Shown here piece after piece: positions 24,372 to 31,886 of a DNA stretch of 64,000 bases. Within the stretch, counting starts at the first letter, position 1. Each line of letters opens with the position of its first letter. The DNA is taken from assembly GCF_017316025.1 (NCBI RefSeq), contig NZ_JAFLVT010000006.1:158351-222350 (forward strand), in the 5' to 3' direction. Both the position numbers and the translations under genes were made by a program. The stretch is from Candidatus Enterococcus myersii (lineage in GTDB: Bacteria > Bacillota > Bacilli > Lactobacillales > Enterococcaceae). The notes under the pieces are model-generated. The model saw only the letters and a list, made by a program, of their open reading frames with translations, was not told the origin of the DNA and made no database searches.

Positions 24372-25760
24372 ATGGAACATTATGATGTAGCAATTATCGG
24401 AGCCGGGCCGGCGTGTTTATCGCTAGCCTATGATTTAAAGGCAGCAGGAAAAACGGTGGCAGTAATAGAGGAAAATCTTTTTGGCGGAACGTGTCCGAAT
24501 GCAGGCTGTGATCCAAAGAAAATTTTATTTGCAGTCGAAGAAGCCCGTAGTCGCGTTGCCCAATTTGTTGGCAAGGGCTTTTCTGAACAAGCTGTACCTA
24601 AAGTTGTTTGGGAAGATTTGATGGCCTATAAAAAAACATACACAGATCCTGTTTCTAAAGAAAGAATTGCGGGCTTTGACGCCAGTGGCATCAAGCATTT
24701 TCACGGACGAGCAACACTAGTATCTCAAAGTGAAATCGCCGTAACTGAGCAAAAAGAGCATACAATCGAAACAGACACGCAAGCACTTGTTTCTAAGACG
24801 CAGCATTTTACCGCTGAACAAATCGTTTTGGCTACTGGACAACGGGCATATCTGTTGGATATTCCCGGTAAAGAGCACTTTTTAACCAGCACTGATTTTC
24901 TAGCCTTGCCTCATTTACCAGCGGAAATGATTTTTCTTGGGGCTGGTTATATCAGCTTTGAATTAGCGGCAATTGCCAATGCCTGTGGCGCTAAAGTGAC
25001 AATCTTACATCACAACGCCACACCACTGCGGGGCTTTGACCAAGACTTAGCCAAACAGCTCGTGACAGCGTTAGAAAAAAGCGGGATTCAGTTTATTTTT
25101 AATGAAAACATTCAACGTGTAGAAAAAAATGATGCCAAAATTTTGACAGTCACCACCGACAAAGCCACGTATCAAACCAATGCTGTCATTTGCGCCACCG
25201 GCAGAATAGCCAACGTGGAAAACTTAGGCCTAGAAGAGTTGGGCATTGAAGCGAGCCGTCGCGGCATTGTAGTGGATGGACAACTAAAAACAAGCCAGCC
25301 CAATATTTTTGCGATGGGAGACTGCATTGCCAAAAAAGAACCGAAAATGACCCCGGTGGCAGGTTTTGAAGGGCGCTATTTAAGTCAATTGTTGTTAGGA
25401 AAAACAAGTGAGGATATTGCCTATCCGCAAGTACCAACAGCTGTCTTTACCCTACCGACATTAGCACAAGTTGGTGTAACCAGTGAAGAGGCTGAAAATA
25501 AACCTGATTTGTACAAAACGGAATGGTTTGACATGAGCAAGTGGTACAATTATTTTCGTACCAATGATCCGGTTGCCTTGGCTAAAATTATTTACGCAAA
25601 AGACAGCGGTGAAATTGTCGGTGCGGCTACATTAAATCAAAAAGCCGACGAATGGATCAATCTGATGACACTCGTCATCAATCTCGGTATCAAAAAAGAA
25701 CAATTACAAAATATCATCATGGCTTATCCATCTGTTGGTAGTGATTTGCAGTATTATTAA
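24372..25760 (+). CDS. Class I flavin disulfide reductase (glutathione reductase-like)
   Basis: An FAD- and NAD(P)H-dependent enzyme of the class I pyridine nucleotide-disulfide oxidoreductases. The start is ATG 24372, five bases after GGAGGGTG. Of 462 residues, the FAD site is IIGAGPACLSLAYD (8-21, with Cys where Gly is usual), the redox pair is Cys41/Cys46 in GGTCPNAGCDPKK, the second dinucleotide site is FLGAGYISFELAA, and the FAD-closing segment is IFAMGDC. The C-terminus reads MAYPSVGSDLQYY where glutathione reductase-type enzymes usually carry the catalytic His in H-P-T; Tyr replaces that His. The true substrate is unknown. Position suggests it works with the EgtUV-like importer. Confidence 0.82.
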   Translation: MEHYDVAIIGAGPACLSLAYDLKAAGKTVAVIEENLFGGTCPNAGCDPKKILFAVEEARSRVAQFVGKGFSEQAVPKVVWEDLMAYKKTYTDPVSKERIAGFDASGIKHFHGRATLVSQSEIAVTEQKEHTIETDTQALVSKTQHFTAEQIVLATGQRAYLLDIPGKEHFLTSTDFLALPHLPAEMIFLGAGYISFELAAIANACGAKVTILHHNATPLRGFDQDLAKQLVTALEKSGIQFIFNENIQRVEKNDAKILTVTTDKATYQTNAVICATGRIANVENLGLEELGIEASRRGIVVDGQLKTSQPNIFAMGDCIAKKEPKMTPVAGFEGRYLSQLLLGKTSEDIAYPQVPTAVFTLPTLAQVGVTSEEAENKPDLYKTEWFDMSKWYNYFRTNDPVALAKIIYAKDSGEIVGAATLNQKADEWINLMTLVINLGIKKEQLQNIIMAYPSVGSDLQYY

Positions 25761-25776
25761 GTAGAAGTAGAATTAG

Positions 25777-25816
25777 AAAAAGAAGGTGTGACAAAAGTCT
25801 TGTCACACCTTCTTTT
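25777..25816 (+). terminator. Terminator after the disulfide reductase
   Basis: AGAAGGTGTGACA (25781-25793) pairs perfectly with TGTCACACCTTCT (25801-25813), followed by TTT and preceded by AAAA; it could work on both strands. Confidence 0.88.
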
Positions 25817-26133
25817 GAATATACGAAATTTTTCTAGCAATAAGTAAATCATACCCAAAATATGGAAGACTATTTGCGCATTATTCAAGTAATTGCTGTG
25901 AGCGACAGCAATTATTTTGACAGAAGGGATATTACCTACTTGGTTCTTAAAGCTAAATCTTTTTTCCCTTCATTTTTAATCAAGGGTGTGTCTTAGACAG
26001 TGAAAATCACGATTTTAATAAATAGAAAAGTTGCATTTTTAGTCTTTTATTCATGAAGACTACACTACTTTGTGAAATTCAATCGTACATAATAAGAAAA
26101 TTTGTTATTTTAAAAGATGCTTTCTTTTAAAAT

Positions 26134-26162
26134 TTTCAAAGGTAGTGGCAATATGGTAAAAT
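26134..26162 (+). promoter_or_regulatory. Candidate promoter of the degV gene
   Basis: TTTCAA (26134-26139), a 17-bp spacer and TAAAAT (26157-26162) lie 90 bases before the degV start. The gap 25817-26251 otherwise holds only a 44-codon open frame (25862-25996) without a ribosome site, which I do not call. Confidence 0.45.
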
Positions 26163-26251
26163 AACAAAGTAGCTAGTTTAAAAACTTTTTTAAACTTTTT
26201 TGTCACAAAATATTTGTGAAGTTTTAAAGAGAACATTTAGGGGGTTAAGCC

Positions 26252-27127
26252 ATGTTTCAAATCGTAACGGATTCTTGTTGTGATATTCCGTTTCAATTTT
26301 TGGATGAAGCTGGTATTGCATTTTTGCCGATGTTGGTAGAAATTAATGGCAAAGAGTATGAAGATGACTTAGGGAAGACATTTGATGTTGATTTTTTCTA
26401 TCAAGCCTTGAAAGATAAACAAATGCCAACGACTTCGCAAATTAATGTGGGGCGTTATTTAGAGTTCTTTGAACCCTATGCAAAATCCGACACTCCTGTT
26501 ATTTATTTGTCTTTTTCATCGGGAATGAGCGGCTCATATTACAGCGCCCTTCAAGCGGTGGATGTTTTAAAAGAAGATTATCCGGATGCCCAAATTGCCG
26601 TAGTGGATACCTTGGCGGCGAGCTTAGGGCAAGGCTTATTGGTGTTAGGTGCAAAAAAACAACAAGATGCTGGTAAAACTTTTGCTGAAGTCATCGCGTG
26701 GGTGGAAGAGCATAAAATGTTGCTGCAATCTTGGGTAACTGTGGATGATTTAAAGCATTTGGAACGCGGGGGCCGGATTTCAAAATCAGAAGCGGCTTTA
26801 GGCGGTTTATTAAAGGTGAAACCAATTATTCATGTGGATGAAAATGGAAAATTACAAAACGTTGATAAAGTGCGCGGCCGGAATAAATCGTTGCAAAAAA
26901 TTGTAACTGAAACACTGAATAATCTGACTTCACGGGAAAATCAAATTGTTTATATCGCGTATTCGGGGGATGTTGCTGCGGCTGAAACAGTGCTTGCAAC
27001 CATTGTCGAAGACGTAAGCATTGAAGATATCGCATGTCTGCCGCTGGGGCCGACAATTTCAGCCCATACCGGTTTGGGCTGTGTGGCAATTTTTACCTTT
27101 GGAAAAAATCGGAACGAAAAAGTATAA
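26252..27127 (+). CDS. DegV-family fatty-acid-binding protein (FakB type)
   Basis: DegV proteins bind a fatty acid; FakB members present it to the kinase FakA for phosphorylation so that exogenous fatty acids enter phospholipids. The 291 residues start IVTDSCCDIPFQF, the family's first motif (usually TDS-x-x-D), include YLSFSSGMSGSYYSALQAV (about residues 89-107) around the lipid-head pocket, and KVKPIIHVDENGKL in the second half. No fakA lies nearby. It is flanked by its own promoter and terminator and is probably monocistronic. Which lipid it prefers cannot be read from the sequence. Confidence 0.88.
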   Translation: MFQIVTDSCCDIPFQFLDEAGIAFLPMLVEINGKEYEDDLGKTFDVDFFYQALKDKQMPTTSQINVGRYLEFFEPYAKSDTPVIYLSFSSGMSGSYYSALQAVDVLKEDYPDAQIAVVDTLAASLGQGLLVLGAKKQQDAGKTFAEVIAWVEEHKMLLQSWVTVDDLKHLERGGRISKSEAALGGLLKVKPIIHVDENGKLQNVDKVRGRNKSLQKIVTETLNNLTSRENQIVYIAYSGDVAAAETVLATIVEDVSIEDIACLPLGPTISAHTGLGCVAIFTFGKNRNEKV

Positions 27128-27133
27128 CGAATA

Positions 27134-27169
27134 AAACTTTAGTCTGACAAAACAGGCTAGAGTTTTTTT
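27134..27169 (+). terminator. Terminator after degV
   Basis: AACTTTAGTCTG (27135-27146) pairs with CAGGCTAGAGTT (27153-27164) with two G-U pairs, followed by a T run to 27169. Confidence 0.85.
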
Positions 27170-27198
27170 GTAATTTTGTCTAAAAAGGAGCACAGTAC

Positions 27199-27843
27199 AT
27201 GAAATTTTATCGCAACTATGGCTGGATCTTACTGCTTTTATTTGTCCTCTGTGATGGCGGAATGCCCTATCTCTTAGGTGGGATGTGGTCACAATTTAGT
27301 CAAGCGCACCAAGTTGTTAGTGATTTGGGCAGCGTGACGAGTCCAGTTAAAAATTATTTTGAACACGGTTCAATTTTAACGGGCAGTTTACTGTTAGTTT
27401 CATTACCGGCGATTAAATTATATTTTGCTGCCCCAATTTTCCAAGCCATGCGGCGCGAAATTTTCTGGTTACTGCTTAGTATTGCCGCCTTTGCAATTGG
27501 TGATTGTATTTTTACTGGCGTTTTTTCCATCGATCATACAACGAGCGGTCTTACTTTAGCGACAATGATTCATGGTCTTGGCTCAGGAGCGGGAATTTTG
27601 GGCATGCTGGCAGCACCGTTATTGTTAGCGCGAATTTTTAAGCCAATCAATGCCACCTTTGCCAAAATTTGTGGCCTGATTTTTTTAGGTGCACTGCTAA
27701 GTGCAGGGGCCAATGGCTTATCCCAGCTTTTTGCCTTTAGTTATAAAGGAATTATCCAACGGGTTTCACTGGTGTTTTTATATTTACCCCTGGTAGCTTT
27801 AGCCCTTAAAATGCAGCAAAGATGGCCAAAATCACGTAACTAA
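27199..27843 (+). CDS. DUF998-family membrane protein
   Basis: A membrane protein of 214 residues with about six hydrophobic spans. The N-terminal part (FVLCDGGMPYLLGGMW, then SQAHQVVSDLGS) fits the DUF998 family, whose function is unknown. AAAGGAG precedes the ATG. It lies between the degV terminator and the adenine deaminase promoter, so it is either read through from upstream or has a weak promoter of its own. Nothing in the sequence points to a substrate. Confidence 0.7.
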   Translation: MKFYRNYGWILLLLFVLCDGGMPYLLGGMWSQFSQAHQVVSDLGSVTSPVKNYFEHGSILTGSLLLVSLPAIKLYFAAPIFQAMRREIFWLLLSIAAFAIGDCIFTGVFSIDHTTSGLTLATMIHGLGSGAGILGMLAAPLLLARIFKPINATFAKICGLIFLGALLSAGANGLSQLFAFSYKGIIQRVSLVFLYLPLVALALKMQQRWPKSRN

Positions 27844-27857
27844 TTTCGCTGGTAACG

Positions 27858-27866
27858 TGTTATACT
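27858..27866 (+). promoter_or_regulatory. Extended -10 promoter of ade
   Basis: TGT-TATACT (27858-27866) is an extended -10 element about 55 bases before the ade start; no good -35 is visible, which is common for extended -10 promoters. No purine riboswitch is present in the short leader. Confidence 0.4.
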
Positions 27867-27921
27867 TTAAAACAATATTTAAAAAAATTGTTGTCACCAA
27901 GACCGATAAAGGAGCGAATTT

Positions 27922-29661
27922 ATGAACAAAGAGGCACTAAAACGACTGATTGACACTGCTGCAGGAAGAAGACCGGCTGATTTAGTATTGAAAAATGCTC
28001 AAATAATTGATGTGTATCAAGCAGAAATTATGACAGGAGACATTGCACTTGTTGATGGCTTGATTGCAGGAATTGGCGCTGATTATGAAGGAATTAAGAC
28101 AGTTGATTTAGCCGGCAAATTTGTAGCGCCAGGTTTTATTGATGCCCACATTCACGTAGAATCTGCTTATGTCACACCAGAGGAATTCGGGCGTTTATTG
28201 GTACCCCACGGCACAACCACAGTGCTAGCAGACCCCCATGAAATCGTCAATGTGCTGGGTTTAGCAGGATTGGATTACATGGTGGCTGCCGCCAAAAAAA
28301 CGGCTTTGGATATTCGTTACAACATGCCTTCTTGTGTGCCGGCAACCAATATGGAAAATTCCGGTGCCGTCATTACAGCCGCAGGTATGCTGGCTTCCTT
28401 TGAAGAAAAAACAGTAACCGGTTTAGCCGAGTTTATGAATTTTCCAGGAGTAATTGCGGCTGATACTGCTGTTTTAGATAAATTATTAGCAGCTAAAAAA
28501 TACGGTTTGCAAGTGGACGGACACGCGCCAATGGTAACTGGTAAAGCGCTAAACGCTTATATCGCAGCTGGGATAAAAAACGATCACGAATGTTCAACAG
28601 TGGCTGAACTAAAAGACCGCATTGCTCGTGGCATGTATGTTTTACTACGAGAAGGGACTGTCACGCAGAATTTACGTACCCTTTTAAAAGGAGTGACGGA
28701 TACGAATTACCAGCGTTGTGTTTTAGTTGCCGATGATTTACAGGCTAAAGATATTTTGGCAAAAGGACATTTGGACAATAGCATTCGCATTTGTATAGAA
28801 GAAGGAATCACGCCAATTCGTGCCATTCAAATGGCGACAATTAATGCTGCACAATGCTGTCAATTATCCGATCGCGGTGCCATTGCGCCAGGTTTGCGGG
28901 GAGATTTGGTCATCTTTTCAGATTTACAGGCGCCAGTTATTGAAGCGACCTATATAAAAGGAGAACGCGTTGCTGAAAATAACACCTATCTTCCAGAAGT
29001 AAAACGGGTTGCAACTAAAACGGTTCAGTCTAGTGTTCATATTGAAAAATTTAAAAAAGAACAATTACAACTGCGCTTAACCAGTGATCGTGCGCGGGCG
29101 ATTGAAGTAATTCCCCAAGAGGCGCTGACAAATGAAGCAATTGTAACCGTGAAACGAGCTGACAATGGTGAATTTGTGTATCAGCCAACAGAAGATGTGG
29201 TGAAACTGGCTGTGATTGAACGGCACAAAAATACCGGCAATGTTTTTGTCGGCTTGTTGAAAGATTACGGGTTGAAAAAAGGGGCAATTGGCATTTCAAT
29301 CGCCCATGATTCCCACAATTTAATTGTCGCTGGCACAAATGACACAGATATGGAAGTGGCAGTTAAAGCCCTAAAGATTCAAGAAGGTGGCGTTGTCTTA
29401 GTCGAAGCTGGCAAAGTAATCGGGAGTATGGCATTGCCAATTGCAGGTTTAATGAGTGAGTTGACTGGCGAGGAAGTTGCCCGCCAAGAAGAAGCAATCA
29501 ACCAATTGGCTCATGAAAAATTAGGCATCTCGCCAAAAGTTGACCCGATTATGACCTTAAGCTTTATGTCACTGGCTGTCATTCCTAACTTAAAGATCAC
29601 CGACATTGGTTTAGTAGATGTAACCAAATTTGAAATCGTTCCTATTTCAGTTACAGAATAA
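27922..29661 (+). CDS. ade: Adenine deaminase
   Basis: It deaminates adenine to hypoxanthine and ammonia in purine salvage. The 579 residues have the amidohydrolase metal site GFIDAHIHVES (about residues 72-82), the family segment HGTTTVLADPHEIVNVLG (about 95-112), later metal-site regions with DGHAP and NDHECS, and the C-terminal domain with the conserved IAHDSHNLIVAGTND. Length is typical. AAAGGAG precedes the ATG at a normal distance. It has its own promoter and a strong terminator and so appears monocistronic. Confidence 0.95.
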   Translation: MNKEALKRLIDTAAGRRPADLVLKNAQIIDVYQAEIMTGDIALVDGLIAGIGADYEGIKTVDLAGKFVAPGFIDAHIHVESAYVTPEEFGRLLVPHGTTTVLADPHEIVNVLGLAGLDYMVAAAKKTALDIRYNMPSCVPATNMENSGAVITAAGMLASFEEKTVTGLAEFMNFPGVIAADTAVLDKLLAAKKYGLQVDGHAPMVTGKALNAYIAAGIKNDHECSTVAELKDRIARGMYVLLREGTVTQNLRTLLKGVTDTNYQRCVLVADDLQAKDILAKGHLDNSIRICIEEGITPIRAIQMATINAAQCCQLSDRGAIAPGLRGDLVIFSDLQAPVIEATYIKGERVAENNTYLPEVKRVATKTVQSSVHIEKFKKEQLQLRLTSDRARAIEVIPQEALTNEAIVTVKRADNGEFVYQPTEDVVKLAVIERHKNTGNVFVGLLKDYGLKKGAIGISIAHDSHNLIVAGTNDTDMEVAVKALKIQEGGVVLVEAGKVIGSMALPIAGLMSELTGEEVARQEEAINQLAHEKLGISPKVDPIMTLSFMSLAVIPNLKITDIGLVDVTKFEIVPISVTE

Positions 29662-29692
29662 TTGTTTGACCTAGTTTTAAACGATGATGAAG

Positions 29693-29735
29693 AAGATTTG
29701 CACAGTATAATTGCTCACTGTGCAAATCTTTTTTT
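29693..29735 (+). terminator. Terminator after ade
   Basis: AAGATTTGCACAGT (29693-29706) pairs perfectly with ACTGTGCAAATCTT (29717-29730), followed by a T run. Confidence 0.92.
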
Positions 29736-29765
29736 GTAAAAAATTCGGACATGTTAAATTAAAAT

Positions 29766-29832
29766 GTCAAATATACTTGACGTTATAAAAGATAAGTTTA
29801 TAATTATTGCTAATAAGTCATATATATATGAC
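29766..29832 (+). promoter_or_regulatory. Promoter and paired palindromic operators of the XRE gene
   Basis: A strong promoter, TTGACG (29777-29782), 16-bp spacer and TATAAT (29799-29804), is flanked by two palindromes with the same outer half-sites: GTCAAATATACTTGAC (29766-29781, overlapping the -35) and the perfect GTCATATATATATGAC (29817-29832, just after the expected start of transcription). Their arrangement is typical of autorepression by a Cro/C2-type dimer. Confidence 0.7.
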
Positions 29833-29848
29833 ACGAAAGAGGAATGTC

Positions 29849-30058
29849 GTGAATCAAGTAAAAATATACCGTAAAAATATGCAGCTTTCACAATTGGACT
29901 TAGCCAATCAAGTCGGAGTGGCACGCCAAACAATCAATATGATTGAAAATGATAAATATAATCCTACGCTTGATTTATGCTTGAGGATTGCCTGGGCATT
30001 AGAATCAGATTTAAATACACTGTTTTGGAGGGATAATGATGAAAATAACGCGGGATAA
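29849..30058 (+). CDS. Small XRE-family (Cro/CI-type) transcriptional regulator
   Basis: A 69-residue protein that is almost entirely one helix-turn-helix domain: KIYRKNMQLSQLDLANQVGV, then ARQTINMIENDKYNPTLDL. Such YgzD/Xre-like single-domain repressors act as dimers. The start chosen is GTG 29849, five bases after AAAGAGGA; upstream in-frame starts (ATG 29828, TTG 29807) lie inside the operator and promoter region. Its last 23 bases overlap the membrane-protein gene, so the two are translationally linked. Two matching palindromes upstream suggest autorepression. Confidence 0.85.
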   Translation: MNQVKIYRKNMQLSQLDLANQVGVARQTINMIENDKYNPTLDLCLRIAWALESDLNTLFWRDNDENNAG

Positions 30059-30563
30059 TGTAGTAAAGCACTTTTTTGGCATCGAAGGTACGCTGGATGA
30101 ATATAAACGCAATGAAGCAAATCGCATTGGAAATAATGCGTTCATTGGATTGTATAGTTATCTTTTATTTTCTTCGCTGATTGCACTAATGTTTGGTCTA
30201 AATCATCCGGAAAATGCGCTGTATGCACTGCTTGCTTGTAATATTTTAACTGTTGTTTATGGTGTCGGCATCTATATTATGAAGGCTAGTAAAAGTGCTT
30301 TGCTGACGGAAAACGAAGTAACCAGCGCCAATGTTGCGAGCGTTCGTAAATACAATCGCAAAAAAGGAATTCAATCTGCAATTTATTTTGGGATTACGAT
30401 TCATCTTTTACAAGCTGTTTTTTCATGGGTAGCTGGAGATGGTTTTCTGGCGTATATAATTTCACCGTTTGAGCTAATTATTTCCTGTGGTGCGGGCATT
30501 TTATTTGGCATAACGACAATTTTTATGATGAATGCCAAAATTAGTGATATTGGCAAAGGGTAG
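30036..30563 (+). CDS. DUF3278-family membrane protein
   Basis: A 175-residue membrane protein with four hydrophobic spans in two pairs, separated by a basic loop (VRKYNRKKGIQ). Sequence and the pairing with a small XRE regulator fit DUF3278, found in lactobacilli and enterococci; function unknown. GGAGG precedes the ATG at 30036 (a second ATG follows at 30039). It overlaps the regulator gene by 23 bases, so the regulator and membrane protein are probably made together, perhaps as a sensor of membrane or peptide stress. That role is a guess. Confidence 0.7.
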   Translation: MMKITRDNVVKHFFGIEGTLDEYKRNEANRIGNNAFIGLYSYLLFSSLIALMFGLNHPENALYALLACNILTVVYGVGIYIMKASKSALLTENEVTSANVASVRKYNRKKGIQSAIYFGITIHLLQAVFSWVAGDGFLAYIISPFELIISCGAGILFGITTIFMMNAKISDIGKG

Positions 30564-30649
30564 AAAATAAAATGATCAAACAAAAAGTGAAAAGTTATGT
30601 AAAGTCGTCTGCTTTTATTGTAGATAGTTGTGTTTTATCACATTATTAA

Positions 30650-30820
30650 TTACCGTCAGGCCTTGGGTTAGTGGCAATCACCAGTTCTTGCGGGCTCTGG
30701 TATCCGTGGGGATACCAGCACTACTTGTCGCTCTTTCTTTTAAACGAAAAAAATAAAAACAGCTCTTTTCCAGTGGGGGAGTGGCAATCACGTAACCTTA
30801 CTGAAAAGAGCTGTTTTTTT
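30650..30820 (+). ncRNA. Candidate structured small RNA of unknown family
   Basis: No open frame is present, but folding is strong. AGTGGCAATCAC occurs twice exactly (30670-30681 and 30780-30791), each able to form a small GTG/CAC hairpin. CTGGTATCC/GGATACCAG (30697-30718) is a perfect 9-bp hairpin with a GTGG loop. The second repeat lies in the loop of a long terminator stem, AAAAACAGCTCTTTTC (30755-30770) with GAAAAGAGCTGTTTTT (30803-30818), which has A and T runs on both sides. A weak promoter may be TTGTAG (30618-30623)/CATTAT (30641-30646). It matches no riboswitch or sRNA class I recognise. Confidence 0.55.
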
Positions 30821-30884
30821 GTCGTGTAGTCCATTACATTTTTTGATCTGTCTTAAAGTTGGTGAGTTATGCGAGTGCATCAAG

Positions 30885-31260
30885 CTTTTCTAGGTGTCTA
30901 GCTTCACGAATCACCCCTTCGGCCATAAGCAAAAATTTGCGAAAATGAAAAAAACATTTTAGCAAATTTTAGTCTTATGTCTCAGAGGTATACGATTCCT
31001 TTCACTTTTCTATCTGTCTAGCTTCATGTGCCAACACTTTGGGAAAAATTCAAAAACTTAATTCTGATGAAGAGCATCAGAACATAAGTTTCCGATATTT
31101 TTCCAATGTGCTAACCGGCACCTTCAGCTTTTCTTCATGTCCAGCTTTCTGCACTAACTCTCGGCGACAATAAGTCAAAATCTTGAGAAATTTGAGGAAC
31201 AATTTATCAAGCTTTCGTCTTATTGCTGGAGAGCTGACCGAGCGCATAAAGCTTTTCTTA
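30885..31260. repeat. Stem-loop repeat cluster A (three units)
   Basis: Three diverged units of about 120 bp (about 30885-31008, 31009-31133, 31134-31260). Each has CTAGCTT- or CCAGCTTT-like entry, an outer stem, and an inner stem that keeps pairing while its sequence changes: ATTTGC/GCAAAT in unit 1, GTGCC/GGCAC and TTCTGATG/CATCAGAA in unit 2, TCTTGA/TCAAG in unit 3. The last unit ends AAGCTTTTCTTA, and its final TTA is the stop codon of the minus-strand gene. See clusters B and C. Confidence 0.8.
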
Positions 31261-31554
31261 ATACCCGTAGCGAATTTCTGCTAGGCTGAGTAGTTTTTTG
31301 ATCTGGTCGGAGGCTTCTTGGGAAAGTATAATTTTATTTTTAGTTATACAATTAGATACCGAAACTGCCATGCGGCTTAAGATATAGGGGACGGCTGTCA
31401 CACCTTCGTTAATTTCTTGTGCGTAATCAAAAAGCAGCTGGCGCAATGGCGCAGTGTTTGTGTCGGCGGGGATCAAACCTAAAATTGTCGAAATGTCATT
31501 TAAGGCGACTTCTGCACGTTCGCTACCGCCGCTAAACCATTTTATTTCTTTCAT
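31258..31554 (-). CDS. Bacteriocin immunity protein (enterocin A/pediocin-type family)
   Basis: A 98-residue, mostly helical protein that fits the four-helix immunity proteins protecting cells from class IIa (pediocin-like) bacteriocins by binding the mannose-PTS receptor complex. The C-terminal half carries the family pattern NKIILSQEASDQIKKLLSLAE followed by IRYGY at the end; the first half has LRQLLFDYAQEI. GGGAGTG is the ribosome site. No bacteriocin precursor, leader peptide or transporter gene lies nearby, so it is an orphan immunity gene, which would give resistance without production. Its stop codon is formed by the end of a repeat unit. Confidence 0.78.
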   Translation of the reverse strand: MKEIKWFSGGSERAEVALNDISTILGLIPADTNTAPLRQLLFDYAQEINEGVTAVPYILSRMAVSVSNCITKNKIILSQEASDQIKKLLSLAEIRYGY

Positions 31555-31759
31555 TTTCTTTTCACTCCCTTTTTCACAGGGTACTCCTCAATCAAAACAA
31601 ATGCAAGGCTATTCTAAATTTTTAAAATATTTAGCGGTGATAGATTTTTCATCTGTTTTTTTGTTATCAAATATATTTTCGTCTCGTTTGAAATCAGACT
31701 ATAAAAGTCATTTAGATGAATGTATAATCATTTGAATAAAATTTCATGTTATTTTTTTA

Positions 31760-31837
31760 TTGACAGCAGAAAAAAGTGTTGCTATTGTTATTGGAGTAAA
31801 TCGTAATTATTTCGTTTTGATAAAGGTAAATCGTAAT
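31760..31837 (+). promoter_or_regulatory. adcA promoter with Zur box
   Basis: A near-consensus promoter, TTGACA (31760-31765), 17 bp, TATTGT (31783-31788). Immediately downstream, 31798-31818 (AAATCGTAATTATTTCGTTTT) closely matches the Firmicutes Zur operator (AAATCGTAATnATTACGATTT), and a second AAATCGTAAT half-site lies at 31828-31837. Zinc-loaded Zur would block transcription when zinc is ample. The remaining 31555-31759 holds no gene. Confidence 0.78.
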
Positions 31838-31886
31838 GGCAGCAAAAAGTTATCAGAGAGGTTAGAGAATAGAAAGGATTTGAAGC

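Noticed and set aside
25862..25996. 44-codon open frame after the disulfide reductase
   Set aside because: No ribosome site, no recognisable homology and ordinary AT-rich composition.
30572..30649. 25-codon frame after DUF3278, possible Fst-type toxin
   Set aside because: No ribosome site, no hydrophobic toxin-like span, and no Fst-like sequence; the nearby repeats do not match the par toxin-antitoxin layout.
30885..31260. CRISPR array at the repeat cluster
   Set aside because: Units are about 120 bp, diverged, self-complementary and lack regular spacers or cas genes.
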